Source: Spirosoma foliorum (GTDB lineage: Bacteria > Bacteroidota > Bacteroidia > Cytophagales > Spirosomataceae). Taken from it: DNA of 64,000 nucleotides. Of the stretch, positions 42,593 to 53,163 are shown piece after piece. The stretch lies in contig NZ_CP059732.1 of the NCBI RefSeq assembly GCF_014117325.1, positions 8,631,501 through 8,695,500 of the forward strand, read 5' to 3'. Position 1 is the first letter of the stretch. Every line of letters begins with the position of its first letter. Under the pieces are notes generated by a model. The model searched no databases. It worked only from the letters and a program-made list of their open reading frames with translations, and was not told the DNA's origin. The position numbers were made by a program, and so were the translations under genes.

Positions 42593-44179
42593 CTACTGCG
42601 TTTCTTCTAGTGGCGTAAAATCCTTGAACGTCCTTTTGATAGCTTTATCAGTAGCTTCTTTTTTGTTTTGCCAGTTGGCATCTAATTCAAGGGCTACTAA
42701 ACCACTCAAGCTCATTGAATTTCGGAAATCATCTAATTTTTTAACGAAATCTCCAGTACGACGAGTCGATTTCAACGCAAACTCGCGGGCAAATACGTCG
42801 CCTTTGTTTTGTAGTTCACTTCGTTTGCCCAATACATAGTTATAACGGTCGAGCAAATCCTTCATCGACTTACCAATGACTTCGGTTGCTTCGAGCGTGC
42901 CCATTGTTAAAACAGCAGTACCACCCACAGCCGAAATAATACGTCCATTACTTTGAGCGGCTGCACTGGTACTTGCACCTGTTACGGCTGGTGTTACACC
43001 TGTAACAGCTCCCAGTGAGGCATTGGCTACCGAACGATTACGCTTGCCTCCTTTCGCTCTTTTGTAATCATCCTTGAGTTGTCCTTCTTTATCGCTTAAC
43101 TGCTCGATCAGCCCCCATGCCTGGACTAACACTTGGCGGTATTGATTATAATAGTAACGGTCTTTCTCGGCCTCGTTAACCGTATTTAAAATTGTAAAGG
43201 TAATTCGCTGTTCTGCCCGATTTTGCGCTTTATCCAGCGCGTAAAATGTAATCTGAACATTTAATGAATCGTACGGGTCTTTTACGAAATCATAAGTTGG
43301 TTGCCAGATAAATTCGTACTGATTTTCTGTGTTTTTAATTAAGGCTGTTTTCGGAATTAGTTGGTTATCAGACAGGAAACCAAATGTAGAGATGTCGTCC
43401 TCCCCGTTGGGATCTGATAAGTAAAACTTTAGATCTACGGTTGCGTTTTCTCTTAATTTGTAGTGCGTTGCTTTGGGGATAATTGAAATCTCAGGGGGCA
43501 AATCCATAGCCGTGACCTCTATTTTTAGCCTTCCTTTTGTGCGTGTCTTTGCCGGCTGATCTTCTACCCAGAATTCAAGGTATTGGGGAGCCTGTTTCAA
43601 CCGATTAAATTGGTTGAGCGAAAGAGTCCAGGTGAGTTCGCCTTGCGATGACAGTTTGCTGCCTTCGGGCATTTGGTCGGCAATGGGGATAAATACGATT
43701 GGATCGCCATCGTCATCGTGTACCACCTGCGGGTCGATTTTATAGGTATTCTGCGTTCGGTATCTGACGTAAAATGGCTGCAATTCGCCAACTACAGGCG
43801 GACGATTAACATGTACGACTTTGAAGTCGATGGTTTGCGAAACTGACTGGCCACGTTTATTGCGCGCTTCAAACGTTACCGGTATAGTTCTTACGGTCTG
43901 AATTCGATCGGCCAGATCGAAGCTGGGTGTCCAGTTAAAATGTCCAAGGGAATCGAACTGAATGCCATCTGGTATTTCGTTTCGAATGGAAAAAACTACG
44001 GTATCAGCCAGAGAGCCGATTGCTTTTAGATCAAATCGAATAGGGGTTCCTTCGGACACATGGTTCCAGGTCGTTTGGCTGGGAAATACAAGTTGTAGTG
44101 GTTTGGAGTCCTGCGCGTAGGTACTAAGGACCGTTGTGATCAGTAGTAGCCATGCAATTATACCGGCAGTTCGGGTCAT
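42593..44179 (-). CDS. Secreted cadherin-like/Ig-domain protein
   Basis: The 528-residue protein has a signal peptide (about 1-22, LSTYAQ), then three to four putative Ig or dystroglycan-type cadherin domains (about 25-350), each with a pattern like IPDGIQFDSLGHFNWTPSFD, and DP-rich calcium-type loops (VHDDDGDPIVF, DPNGEDDIS). The C-terminal 170 residues are helical with an Ala/Gly-rich stretch and a likely hydrophobic segment near 405-435. I see no T9SS sorting domain. Probably a periplasmic or surface adhesion-type protein; function not known. Confidence 0.7.
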   Translation of the reverse strand: MTRTAGIIAWLLLITTVLSTYAQDSKPLQLVFPSQTTWNHVSEGTPIRFDLKAIGSLADTVVFSIRNEIPDGIQFDSLGHFNWTPSFDLADRIQTVRTIPVTFEARNKRGQSVSQTIDFKVVHVNRPPVVGELQPFYVRYRTQNTYKIDPQVVHDDDGDPIVFIPIADQMPEGSKLSSQGELTWTLSLNQFNRLKQAPQYLEFWVEDQPAKTRTKGRLKIEVTAMDLPPEISIIPKATHYKLRENATVDLKFYLSDPNGEDDISTFGFLSDNQLIPKTALIKNTENQYEFIWQPTYDFVKDPYDSLNVQITFYALDKAQNRAEQRITFTILNTVNEAEKDRYYYNQYRQVLVQAWGLIEQLSDKEGQLKDDYKRAKGGKRNRSVANASLGAVTGVTPAVTGASTSAAAQSNGRIISAVGGTAVLTMGTLEATEVIGKSMKDLLDRYNYVLGKRSELQNKGDVFAREFALKSTRRTGDFVKKLDDFRNSMSLSGLVALELDANWQNKKEATDKAIKRTFKDFTPLEETQ

Positions 44180-45137
44180 AAGTAGAGTCGAAGGTGTCTG
44201 TGTTAAAAAACGTAAAAATAAGACTAAGATTTCGTCTGCCTGATGTTATAGTACGCTTTTAAGATTTTTCTTATTCATTTCGGCTCTTTAGTCGGCTATA
44301 ATTATATTTTTCCAACATAAAGTAATACCTATTGGCGTGATTAATTGCGAAGGTTTTAGGACAGTATATGGGTTGATGCTCGGTAAGTTGGTGCCAAAAC
44401 GGGGTAGATGGTAACAGGTTCGCTAAAAGCGGCAAGCTTTCGTTAGTATATACATATATGGTACAAATAACCTTTTTAGTTTCTTGATAGATTCGACTTG
44501 TAGTATTAAAAATAATCTTTTTAGATTAAATAGTATATTTAATGGCCACTTTTTTAAATGATGGCATTAAAATTGATAAAATCGTATATATAGTATCCAG
44601 ACCTGTTTCTATTTACTTAAAAGAGAAAAATTGTGCTTTTACATGTTGGCACATTCACTATAATGTTATGGCATATTTCTTGTCACGAACTAAATAGAAG
44701 AGTTGATAAAATTGACTTTTAGTCATATATCATACGTGTATACATCTACTTTGCAAAAAAATGATCCCGATGATGTTCTCCGTCCGTTTTGATTTAGGCG
44801 ACCCAACCGGTAAACACAGCCCTCCTGATGCTAATACCAGTCAGTTTGGGTATTATAACAACTTTATCGGAATAGCTCGACAATTGACTAGCCTCTACAA
44901 GTCTATATCAATCTAGCCAATCAGCTTCAAAGAGTACGAACTACTAATATTTGGTAGTAGGGGCCTGCTATTGCCTTCACCGTAAACCAGCATGTTTTTT
45001 TCAGGCTGCTATTCATCAGATTTTGGGCAATTATGAGCCTGTTCGTAAGCAGTTTGTAGTTGATGTTTGGGGCTGTATCTGGACATCATTTAGTAAGGCT
45101 TATACTAGTTTAACCGCCACCGTAAACTATATTTTTC
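44180..45137. other. Long AT-rich gene-poor region with one doubtful small frame
   Basis: Nearly 1 kb, strongly AT-rich from 44220 to 44760, with no strong hairpin. A TACTTTG at 44751-44757 resembles a shortened -7 box and lies just before a 51-codon frame at 44761. The right part (44917-45137) holds the leader of the SdrD-like gene. Base composition is unlike the neighbours. Confidence 0.5.
44761..44916 (+). CDS. Possible 51-aa peptide
   Basis: ATG 44761 opens a frame for MIPMMFSVRFDLGDPTGKHS and on to KSISI. I recognise nothing. It sits right after a weak -7 box and in otherwise gene-free AT-rich sequence; the local composition shifts toward that of coding sequence. It could be the broken relic of a longer gene or chance. 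Confidence 0.2.
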   Translation: MIPMMFSVRFDLGDPTGKHSPPDANTSQFGYYNNFIGIARQLTSLYKSISI

Positions 45138-47858
45138 GTGAAAAACAATTTTACCACTCGTAGAGCGTGGTTCGCTACTGCTCGCTCACTAGTTCCTTTT
45201 CGCTTGCCATTTCCCCTTTTGTGTGTGGTACTATTGGCCGTCTTTATCGGGGTCGATAAAGTCTCTGCCAATGGGGATTCGTCAACTGCCTATGATTGGT
45301 TAGCCCATCAATACGATAAGCTCGCTGAGGTAGTGTCGTATAAGGGGTATCGTTCAGTAGAAACCTTGTCCAAAGCCAGTAAGATCCAACCCACTAGCAC
45401 GGTAGCTAGTACAATCTGTACAGGTGATCAGTTTCTGTTTGTGGCTGATTATCCGCAGGGGGCTTCTTCGGGTACGTTGCACATTTTCGACTTCCCATAT
45501 ACAGGCGCGGGCAACTCGCCAACTTATGCGACCAATGGCTGTGCACCTGGGATTGACACTGATGCCTCGGAAGGGGTCGCCGTTGATATCGCCCACAAAC
45601 GAATCTATGTCACTACACTAGGAGCCAGCCAAATCGGTGTATACACGAGTGCAGGGTTGCAGGGAAGCATTAACCTGCCTTCTGATTACGCCTTAAGCTT
45701 AGCGGTAGACGCATCGGGAAACAATCTGTATGTAGCCGCCCAGCATGGTCTTTACCGGTATGATGTTAGTTTAGGTATCCCGAGTAACTACGCCAGCTTT
45801 GCCAGTAACAGCACCTTAGGCTTATCGACCGATTATTTATGGGGCGTTAGTGTAAGTCCAACGAATGGTCAACTTTATGTAACGACGGGTTGGAACCCTA
45901 CCGATTTTTTGAACGGAGGTGCCACCAATTCCACGACGCGAATCATGTCGATTAACCCAACTACGCTGGGTGTTAACAGTACGTTAGTCAATGTGAGTAA
46001 GTTTCCTGCGCTGTTTGCAGGTATCACTGTAGCGTCGGATGGTAGTCTTTGGGTGGTTAATAACAATGCCGTAGAGCATCGGGATGCCACAACAGGGAAT
46101 ATAATGGGCAGCAGCATTGGCACTAATGCTCCCGCTGCCAATGCTGGCGCGCCGGATAGTCCATTGTGGGCGATTACGATTGGACCTGATGCCAAGGTAT
46201 ATGTAGGTTCAGGCGCAACAACAGCCTGTGTGTATCAGGTCGATCCGGGCAGTTCTACCGCCAGTGTATATATTCCGTACGATAACTCGCAGGCTACGTT
46301 ACAACGGGCTAAAGCGCTGGCGTTTTTGTGTTCGGATATTACATGCCCAACACCGCCGGTTTGCGCTATTAACATCAAACCGACGGTATCAAGTTGTTAT
46401 TCGGTTAGCGGAGTGAGTAAAGCCACCGTCAGTGTGGAAGTATCGTGGAGCAACGCGCCAAGTGGTAACATCACCGTCACGCTGGGCGGACAGACCCGTA
46501 CCATCACGCCGGGTGTAATCCAGGTGAACTATGGCTATAATATTGGCAGTCATAGTCAGACCATTGTGTCTCCTCAGGTGGTTGCCTTTGAAATTGATTT
46601 GCCCGATGCCGGAGGGGCAATTACTGCATCGTTCGATAATAATACAGCTTGTTCGGATACAAAAACGTATACCGCTCCGGCTGCTTGCCCACCAACAACC
46701 TGCAACGCCACGGCTAATCAAACAGGTGGAACTGTCTTTAACGATTATAACGCGGATGGTGTACTCAATACGGGCGAAACGACTGGCTTAGCTGGCGTAA
46801 CCGTCAACGCGATTACCTGCGATGGAACGGTGTACACCACAACGACCGATACGTACGGAAACTATGTATTGGATATTCCTGTCGCAAACTATCCGGTGAG
46901 AGTGGAATTTGCCAATCTACCAACGTATGCCAGTAATGGAACACTCCACGGAACTGATGGACGCACTACCACTCAGTTTGTGACGGCTCCTTCCTGTGGC
47001 ATCGACTTGGGCGTTTTAGACCCGAATGATTATTGCCAATCGAACCCGAAAATTATTGTTCCCTGCTACGTCTACGGCGATCCCTTAAATGGGCCGACAT
47101 CGGGAACGCGCGATGCCGTTGTTGGCTTCGATTACTCGACTTCGGGTTTAAATGATCCTTCAGCTATGACGGAGGTAGCTGATGCCGCAACGGTTGGTAC
47201 CACCTGGGGAACGGCCTATAACAAATTTACCAAGAAGTTATTTCTATCGGCTACCGTCAAACGTCACGCGGGTCTTGGCCCTTTAGGACTGGGTGGTATT
47301 TATATTTCTGACCTAAGCGACCCTGATGCACCAGTTACCGCGTCCTTGTTAGACGTTACTACGCTGGGTATCAACGTGGGAAGTATTCCTACGAATGCCG
47401 CGCGTGGTTTAGTGGGCGATCCGACAAAGCCAAGTGCCGACCCTTCCGGATACTCGGCTGCGGGTAAACTAGGAATTGGCGGGATGGATCTATCATCGGA
47501 TGGTAACAAACTCTATTTCACGAATTTATTCGATAATAAACTTTATGAATTAGACATTACAGCTTACAACACTAACGGTACATTACCAACCTCGGCCAAC
47601 GTGAAATCGTACGACATGGCCAAAGGGCTTAGTTGCCCTAGTGGTAATTTACATGCCTGGGCAGTTAAAGTTCACAAAGGGAAAGTGTATGTCGGTCTGG
47701 TTTGCGATGCCGCTGTTTCGCAGAACAAGTCTGATTTGCGCGCCTATGTTCAGGAACTCGATGGAACTACCGTTAGCACAGCTTTTGATTTTCCCTTGAC
47801 GTATCCTAAAGGATTTTTAGACGGAGCTGCTCCGAGCCGAACGGGATGGTTTCCCTAG
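45138..47858 (+). CDS. SdrD-like giant secreted protein, 5' part (ends at in-frame amber)
   Basis: 906 residues from GTG 45138: signal-anchor region (about 20-45), a first beta-propeller-like domain (about 95-395; ASEGVAVDIAHKRIYVTTLG), a cysteine-rich linker, an SdrD B-type repeat (GGTVFNDYNADGVLNTGETT, about 530-610) and a second propeller-like domain (about 640-900). It stops at TAG 47856-47858 after SRTGWFP. The frame continues without change into the next feature, and a Trp codon at that position would restore one 1909-residue protein. The propeller is cut just before its last blade, so this is not a natural C terminus. Confidence 0.75.
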   Translation: MKNNFTTRRAWFATARSLVPFRLPFPLLCVVLLAVFIGVDKVSANGDSSTAYDWLAHQYDKLAEVVSYKGYRSVETLSKASKIQPTSTVASTICTGDQFLFVADYPQGASSGTLHIFDFPYTGAGNSPTYATNGCAPGIDTDASEGVAVDIAHKRIYVTTLGASQIGVYTSAGLQGSINLPSDYALSLAVDASGNNLYVAAQHGLYRYDVSLGIPSNYASFASNSTLGLSTDYLWGVSVSPTNGQLYVTTGWNPTDFLNGGATNSTTRIMSINPTTLGVNSTLVNVSKFPALFAGITVASDGSLWVVNNNAVEHRDATTGNIMGSSIGTNAPAANAGAPDSPLWAITIGPDAKVYVGSGATTACVYQVDPGSSTASVYIPYDNSQATLQRAKALAFLCSDITCPTPPVCAINIKPTVSSCYSVSGVSKATVSVEVSWSNAPSGNITVTLGGQTRTITPGVIQVNYGYNIGSHSQTIVSPQVVAFEIDLPDAGGAITASFDNNTACSDTKTYTAPAACPPTTCNATANQTGGTVFNDYNADGVLNTGETTGLAGVTVNAITCDGTVYTTTTDTYGNYVLDIPVANYPVRVEFANLPTYASNGTLHGTDGRTTTQFVTAPSCGIDLGVLDPNDYCQSNPKIIVPCYVYGDPLNGPTSGTRDAVVGFDYSTSGLNDPSAMTEVADAATVGTTWGTAYNKFTKKLFLSATVKRHAGLGPLGLGGIYISDLSDPDAPVTASLLDVTTLGINVGSIPTNAARGLVGDPTKPSADPSGYSAAGKLGIGGMDLSSDGNKLYFTNLFDNKLYELDITAYNTNGTLPTSANVKSYDMAKGLSCPSGNLHAWAVKVHKGKVYVGLVCDAAVSQNKSDLRAYVQELDGTTVSTAFDFPLTYPKGFLDGAAPSRTGWFP
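47856..47858 (+). other. In-frame amber codon splitting the SdrD-like gene
   Basis: TAG lies between WFP and [11 protein letters not shown] in an otherwise open frame from 45138 to 50867. TGG to TAG is a single change and would give WFPWTDDW. Confidence 0.85.
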
Positions 47859-50800
47859 ACGGATGATTGGGCCATTAAAATTGGATTTGATCGAATCCTG
47901 ATCTATCCGCAACCTATTTTTTCGTCGATTGAATTTGATGTCGACGGGTCAATGGTGCTGGCATTAGGTGATCGGACCGGTATCCAAACAGGTTATTTTA
48001 ATATAGCTCCTGACAATACCAACCCAAATCCGAGTTTCGAAGAGCTTTACAGCGGAATTGTTGGGGGCGACATTTTACGAGCCTATAGTAACGGAACGTC
48101 GTATATTCTGGAAAATAATGCCAAAGCAGGACCGACGACAGGGTTTGGCGTTAACAATGGGCAGGGACCCGGTTTTGGCGAATTTTATAACGATAACTTC
48201 ATCAACGGTGGGGGCGGAGGGCTTACCCATGCCGAAAATAGTGTGGGTGGTTTGGCCCTGCTACCGGGCAGTGGCGAAGTCGTATCAGTATCGATGGACC
48301 CGCTGGATGTACCTGATGGAACCAGCAATGCAGGGCCTTATTTTCAGGCTGGTGGGGTACGGCATATGAACAATTTGAATGGCCAGGTCAATAGCGCCTA
48401 TGTTGTTTATTCGTCTGCCTCGGGGGCTGGTATCTTTGGTAAGGCGACGGGCTTGGGTGATGCAGTCCTGAACTGTTCGACGCCAACCTATCTTGAAATT
48501 GGAAACCGGGTTTGGATTGACACCAATAAAGATGGTATTCAGGACGCTTGTGAGAAGATATTGAGTGGCGTAAATGTAAGCCTCTACAAAGGCACAACGT
48601 TAATTGCAACAACCCAAACCGATGTGAATGGCGAATATTATTTCTCCAACAAGAGCAAACTCAGCACGGGTACCTGGTCGGGCACCAGCGCCGATACAAC
48701 CTTGTTGCCCAACACAGCTTATCAACTTCTGTTTGGTACGAGTGGGCAGTTTGCCAGTGGTGTCTTAAGTACATCGTTGGGTAGTTTCAGTATTACGATA
48801 GCCAATGCGACGGGTGGGCTGGCCAATGATCAAAATGATTCCGATATCCAGATCACGACCGTAGCCGGGATTACAGCCCCAGGCATTTCGGTAACGACGG
48901 GTGCATTGGGTAGTGTCAATCATACGTTCGATGCGGGCTTTATTTGTGTAACCACGACGGTTGCCAGTGTGAGCGTAACTCCCGCTACCTGTAATGTGGC
49001 CAACAACACCGCTAATACTAACGGCCAAATTTCCCTAATGGGCATCAGTAATGCCGACAAAGCGTTTTTAATTACCAGTGGACCGATTCCTTCCTATACG
49101 GCTACGGGCAGTCAGACCGTATCGGCTTCAGCCGTTTCGTTTACGGGTTTAGCTAATCCTGCCACAGCTGGTGGCCAGAGTTATACGATTGTGATTTATA
49201 ACGGCCCCTGTTGCTATACGACGGTAACAGCCTTGTTGCCTTATACAGATTGCAACTGTGTGATTCCGAACAATATGAGTGCTACCGCTACACCAGCGAA
49301 TGCTACGCCAGGAAGCACGATTAGCCTAAACGCGACAGCGACCGGAACGACATCGGGCACTACGACGTATACCTGGAGTGGACCCGGCATTACTACACCG
49401 ACGGCTACGACAGTGGCGAGCCTCACTGTCGCGGCTCCCGGTACAGCTGGGGTATCTACCTACATGGTAATTGTCAGTAATGGCAGCAGTTGCACCACCA
49501 GTGCGACAGCCAGTGTAACGATAGCAGAGCCTGCCAGCATTGTCGTCACATCGGCGACGGTGTGCTATGGTAGTTCAGCTACGCTTGTAGCTAGTGGTTG
49601 TACAGGAACCGTAACCTGGAGCAATAGCATTACGGGAACCACCCTGATCACACCCGCTTTGACTCAGGCCACCAATTACACGGCTACTTGTACGGTTGCA
49701 GGATCAACCACGACAGCCGTAGGTACGGTGACGGTATTGGCACAACCTGTATTAAATCTAAGTGCTAGTAGTACACTAGTAATGATAGGAACACCTGTGA
49801 GCCTATCGGCCACTGGTTGTGTGGGCACGGTTGCCTGGTCAACGGGAAAGAGTGGGTCAAGTATCAGCGTGACGCCGGCTAACCCAACGAATGTCTATTC
49901 GGCCACTTGCACAACGGGTCCGACCTGTACAACTACCGCTTCTATTACAGTGACTACTCAGACTCCGGCCTGTCTGTTAGCCCTACAGGTAACACCGGGT
50001 TCCTGCACATCAGCTACGAATCAGTATATCTTAACAGGCACGGTGAGCTTGACGAATGCCGGAGCCGGTAGTTTGACCATTACCGATGGCAGCGTATCAA
50101 CTGTATTGACCGTAACCGCGAATCAGTCGACGGCTGTCTTCTCACTGATGGGTATTAGCTCGGATGGACTCGTTCATACCGTGATTGCCAACTTGAGCAA
50201 CTGTGGCCAGAGCAGCACAACCTATACGGCTCCTCAAAGCTGTACAGTTGCTACATGCCAGCCCCCTGTGCATGTCTGCAAAGGCAGTAACTATGCTATC
50301 GGCTTGAGTACAACTGCTGGTTTAGGTACGTATCAGTGGTATCGGGATGGAGTGGTCATTACCGGGGCTACCGAAAGTTCCTACACCGCTACACAGGCTG
50401 GTAGTTATTCCGTGGTCGTCAACGGTAATGTTGTTGGTCAGTGTCCTGATGGGTCTTGTTGTCCGGTCGTAATTGTGGAAGATTCGATTGCTCTTTATCA
50501 GGCGAATGCGCAGAGCCCAACCTGTAGTTCGGCCACCTTATCCTCAGCTAATGCAGATGGCCGGATTTTGGTAAGTGATTGGAAGCTAAGCGGTAGTGAT
50601 ACGGCAAGTTATTACTACCAGGTTTCTCTCGGCAACAGTTTTGATGCGACTCATATCGTAGCTGGTGGGGAAGCTCAGCCGGTACCTGTCGATGGTATTC
50701 TGGTCGCTAATTTGCCAAACCCAACGGCAACAAGCGGCCAGGCTTACACAGTACGTATTACTAATGGACTCGGTTGTACTAAAGATGTAGTGGTGAATCT

Positions 50801-50867
50801 AGCTCAGACGGTATGCGCGTGTCCGCCAGCTAAGTGCGTCCCTTTTGTAGTGAAGCGAGTTCGATAG
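47859..50867 (+). CDS. SdrD-like giant secreted protein, 3' part
   Basis: Open from the codon after the amber; the first ATG is at 47952, so 971-1002 residues. It begins by completing the propeller ([18 protein letters not shown]), then an SdrD B repeat ([20 protein letters not shown], about 180-270 from the ATG), several Thr/Ser-rich Ig or PKD-like domains and a C-terminal cysteine-rich part ending [15 protein letters not shown]. It has no signal peptide of its own, so without readthrough it would stay in the cytoplasm. I see no typical T9SS sorting domain; the basic C-terminal tail may be an alternative sorting signal. Confidence 0.7.
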   Translation, partial: TDDWAIKIGFDRILIYPQPIFSSIEFDVDGSMVLALGDRTGIQTGYFNIAPDNTNPNPSFEELYSGIVGGDILRAYSNGTSYILENNAKAGPTTGFGVNNGQGPGFGEFYNDNFINGGGGGLTHAENSVGGLALLPGSGEVVSVSMDPLDVPDGTSNAGPYFQAGGVRHMNNLNGQVNSAYVVYSSASGAGIFGKATGLGDAVLNCSTPTYLEIGNRVWIDTNKDGIQDACEKILSGVNVSLYKGTTLIATTQTDVNGEYYFSNKSKLSTGTWSGTSADTTLLPNTAYQLLFGTSGQFASGVLSTSLGSFSITIANATGGLANDQNDSDIQITTVAGITAPGISVTTGALGSVNHTFDAGFICVTTTVASVSVTPATCNVANNTANTNGQISLMGISNADKAFLITSGPIPSYTATGSQTVSASAVSFTGLANPATAGGQSYTIVIYNGPCCYTTVTALLPYTDCNCVIPNNMSATATPANATPGSTISLNATATGTTSGTTTYTWSGPGITTPTATTVASLTVAAPGTAGVSTYMVIVSNGSSCTTSATASVTIAEPASIVVTSATVCYGSSATLVASGCTGTVTWSNSITGTTLITPALTQATNYTATCTVAGSTTTAVGTVTVLAQPVLNLSASSTLVMIGTPVSLSATGCVGTVAWSTGKSGSSISVTPANPTNVYSATCTTGPTCTTTASITVTTQTPACLLALQVTPGSCTSATNQYILTGTVSLTNAGAGSLTITDGSVSTVLTVTANQSTAVFSLMGISSDGLVHTVIANLSNCGQSSTTYTAPQSCTVATCQPPVHVCKGSNYAIGLSTTAGLGTYQWYRDGVVITGATESSYTATQAGSYSVVVNGNVVGQCPDGSCCPVVIVEDSIALYQANAQSPTCSSATLSSANADGRILVSDWKLSGSDTASYYYQVSLGNSFDATHIVAGGEAQPVPVDGILVANLPNPTATSGQAYTVRITNGLGCTKDVVVNLAQTVCACPPAKCVPFVVKRVR

Positions 50868-50896
50868 CAGTTACCAAAGACTCTAGCCTATCTAGT

Positions 50897-50961
50897 AAAA
50901 GCATACTCTAACGGGTATGCTTTTATTGTTTTGTTTTCGCGTTTTGCGAAAGCAAAACAAT
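50897..50961 (+). terminator. Two consecutive hairpins after the SdrD-like gene
   Basis: AAAAGCATAC (50897-50906) with GTATGCTTTT (50915-50924), then a second inverted repeat ATTGTTTTG...CAAAACAAT at 50925-50961. Confidence 0.75.
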
Positions 50962-51014
50962 CGACTTATAGGATTGAGGTATTTGTAAGCTGGTTTTAGG
51001 ACGGATACTCGTTC

Positions 51015-52973
51015 TTATAAACCACTACTAATTTGGGCAGTGGCAGGAAGGGAATCGGGTAGGCCATACTGGCGAAGAATGGCACGGAACGCTGGATTAC
51101 GGTGGTAGGGCCGGAAGACGGGAAACACCAGCAGGTCTCGATAAACATAACCGCCGTCGGCAGCTTGCCGAAGATAGCGCAGGCAATTGACCTGGTCGCC
51201 AAGGCCTGCACATACAACAGCCTTGTTGTACAAGATCTGGGGTGTTTCAGGCTGAGTTGCCAGATAGGCACGGGCGTGGGCAGGTTGACCTAACCGGGCT
51301 TCGCAGTAGTAGAGCGAAGGCCATTGGGTCGTAAGATTAGGATTCAGTCGCAGCGCTTCCCGGTAGGCGTTAGCCGCCTGAGCGTAGTCGTCTTTAGCCA
51401 GAGCCGTGAGACTCTGACCAAACGCATACAGAAACGAATCGCCGAACAGTAGCTTACCATCGGCCAGTGTTTGACTAGCCAGATCGAAGTGGCCTGCGTA
51501 GGCACAGTTTAACACGTGCCCAGTCAGAATAACTGGATAAAGTGGGTCGAGGGTATGGGCTTTGGTGCTGTATGTCATGGCCTCCTTCAGCCGCCCCACC
51601 GACCGGAGCAGCAGGCTATACCAGTAGTTAGCCTGGGCATCGTTCGCGTTATGGCGTAAGGCCTGTCGGAAGGCTGCTTCGGCCTGCTTCCATTGGTACG
51701 CATTGGCATACAAACTGCCGAGTGTGGCGTAGGCCGTGCTGTTGGTGCTGTCGAACTGGATAGCCGTCAGGGCGTTTTGTTTTCCCTGGTTCCAGATGGC
51801 CTGGCCGGTTTGGTAGCCCATGTCGATCAGCAACTGGTAACATACGGCTTTATAGGCGTAGGCATCGGCAAAGTGCTCATCGAGTTGTACGGCCTGCTCG
51901 AACTGACTAATCGCAGCTTTAAGTTTGTCCTCCGAGCGCGTAAGCATTAACTGGCGGCCCTGCAAAAACGCATTGTAGGCAACTGTATTGGTGGTTGGTA
52001 CCGGTCGTGAGATCGTTTGGGTACGTTGAACACCTGACGGATTGAGTTGCTGGAGGACTTCCTGACCCATCTGGTCGGTCAGGCGAAAGAGATCATTATA
52101 GGAGCCGCTGAACGTTTTAGCCCAGAGTCGAATATCGTCATTTGTACGAATGAGTTCGAGCTTCACCTGAAGCTGATTGCCATTTTTCAATACACTGCCT
52201 TTCAGTAGATTAGCTACTTGTAGTTCGTCACCAATCTGCCAGATTGATTTTTTCGTATTCTGGTATTGGTCGGAGGAGGTACGAGCAACGACCTTGAGGG
52301 AGTCTCCCAGCGACAACACGGTATGCAGATCGTCGGTGATGCCCTCCACCAGCGGGCCCGTATCGGTTGGCCCCATGTTTTTGAAGGGCAGAATCGCAAT
52401 GGATTGGTTAGTCCCCAATAACGATGATACCCCGTGATGTTGGCGTCCTAATTGAAGCCAGACATACAGGGCCAGACCGGCCAAGCCAGCTACAATCACT
52501 CCTGCTATCAGATATCTATATTGGCGTTTATGAACAACTACAGGTAGGTTGTCCTCTGGTTGAGGAGTATATACTGGATCTGTAATCGGTTGAATGAGGG
52601 CCGGTTCAGGAGCTGGATCGGGAGTGATCGACTCGGATTCAGGCTTCTGTCTTCTAAATTCAGTAGGACTGACGGCGAAAGCTTCGGTGAAATATTTACT
52701 AAAATTCTGCGGGTTGGGAATCCCTACCAGCTCGGCAATTTCAGCGATGCGTAATTCGGTCGTTTTGAGCAAAAATTTAGCTCTCTCCAATCGACATTGC
52801 CGAATGAATAAGTTGACCGATAAGTCTGTATGTTCTTTAACAAGCCGATGTAAACTCGAGCGACTAACCCCCATTTCCCGACAAATAACGTCGGCCGAGA
52901 GGGATGAATCAGGTAAATTTTTGTCAATCAGCGACTTGAGCTTTACTCCAAAAGACTCGTCGGAACTTATCAT
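51015..52973 (-). CDS. Membrane-anchored AraC-type regulator with TPR sensor domain
   Basis: The 652-residue protein joins an N-terminal AraC DNA-binding domain (about 5-112; CREMGVSRSSLHRLVKEHTD, ELVGIPNPQNFSKYFTEAFA), a Pro-rich linker, one membrane helix (about 157-180), a FlgO-like or adenylate-cyclase-associated beta domain (about 190-325; SIAILPFKNMGPTDTGPLVE) and six or more TPRs (about 330-620). The layout implies a regulator sensing something across the inner membrane. It is convergent with the SdrD-like gene and may control it or itself. No partner kinase is adjacent. Confidence 0.85.
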   Translation of the reverse strand: MISSDESFGVKLKSLIDKNLPDSSLSADVICREMGVSRSSLHRLVKEHTDLSVNLFIRQCRLERAKFLLKTTELRIAEIAELVGIPNPQNFSKYFTEAFAVSPTEFRRQKPESESITPDPAPEPALIQPITDPVYTPQPEDNLPVVVHKRQYRYLIAGVIVAGLAGLALYVWLQLGRQHHGVSSLLGTNQSIAILPFKNMGPTDTGPLVEGITDDLHTVLSLGDSLKVVARTSSDQYQNTKKSIWQIGDELQVANLLKGSVLKNGNQLQVKLELIRTNDDIRLWAKTFSGSYNDLFRLTDQMGQEVLQQLNPSGVQRTQTISRPVPTTNTVAYNAFLQGRQLMLTRSEDKLKAAISQFEQAVQLDEHFADAYAYKAVCYQLLIDMGYQTGQAIWNQGKQNALTAIQFDSTNSTAYATLGSLYANAYQWKQAEAAFRQALRHNANDAQANYWYSLLLRSVGRLKEAMTYSTKAHTLDPLYPVILTGHVLNCAYAGHFDLASQTLADGKLLFGDSFLYAFGQSLTALAKDDYAQAANAYREALRLNPNLTTQWPSLYYCEARLGQPAHARAYLATQPETPQILYNKAVVCAGLGDQVNCLRYLRQAADGGYVYRDLLVFPVFRPYHRNPAFRAILRQYGLPDSLPATAQISSGL

Positions 52974-53092
52974 GCATTCAATACAAGTTAACTTATGGGC
53001 CCAATCATTGGCTTGGGTTATTTTTAAGTTACTGCTTGTAAAAATACAAATAAGGTTGATAGGACAAGGGTGTTAAAGCCTTAAGACTAAGT

Positions 53093-53147
53093 CATAATGC
53101 AAAAGCGGCACTTCCCCTGTTCAGGGAAGTGCCGCTTTTGCATTATG
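53093..53147. terminator. Perfect 24-bp hairpin after skp
   Basis: CATAATGCAAAAGCGGCACT (continuing TCCC) at 53093-53116 and its exact complement at 53124-53147, downstream of the minus-strand skp gene and upstream of the regulator. Confidence 0.75.
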
Positions 53148-53163
53148 ATCGAAACCTATCGGA

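Noticed and set aside
44951..45163. A 70-aa frame before the SdrD-like gene
   Set aside because: No start context, no recognisable features, and it overlaps the SdrD-like start in another frame.
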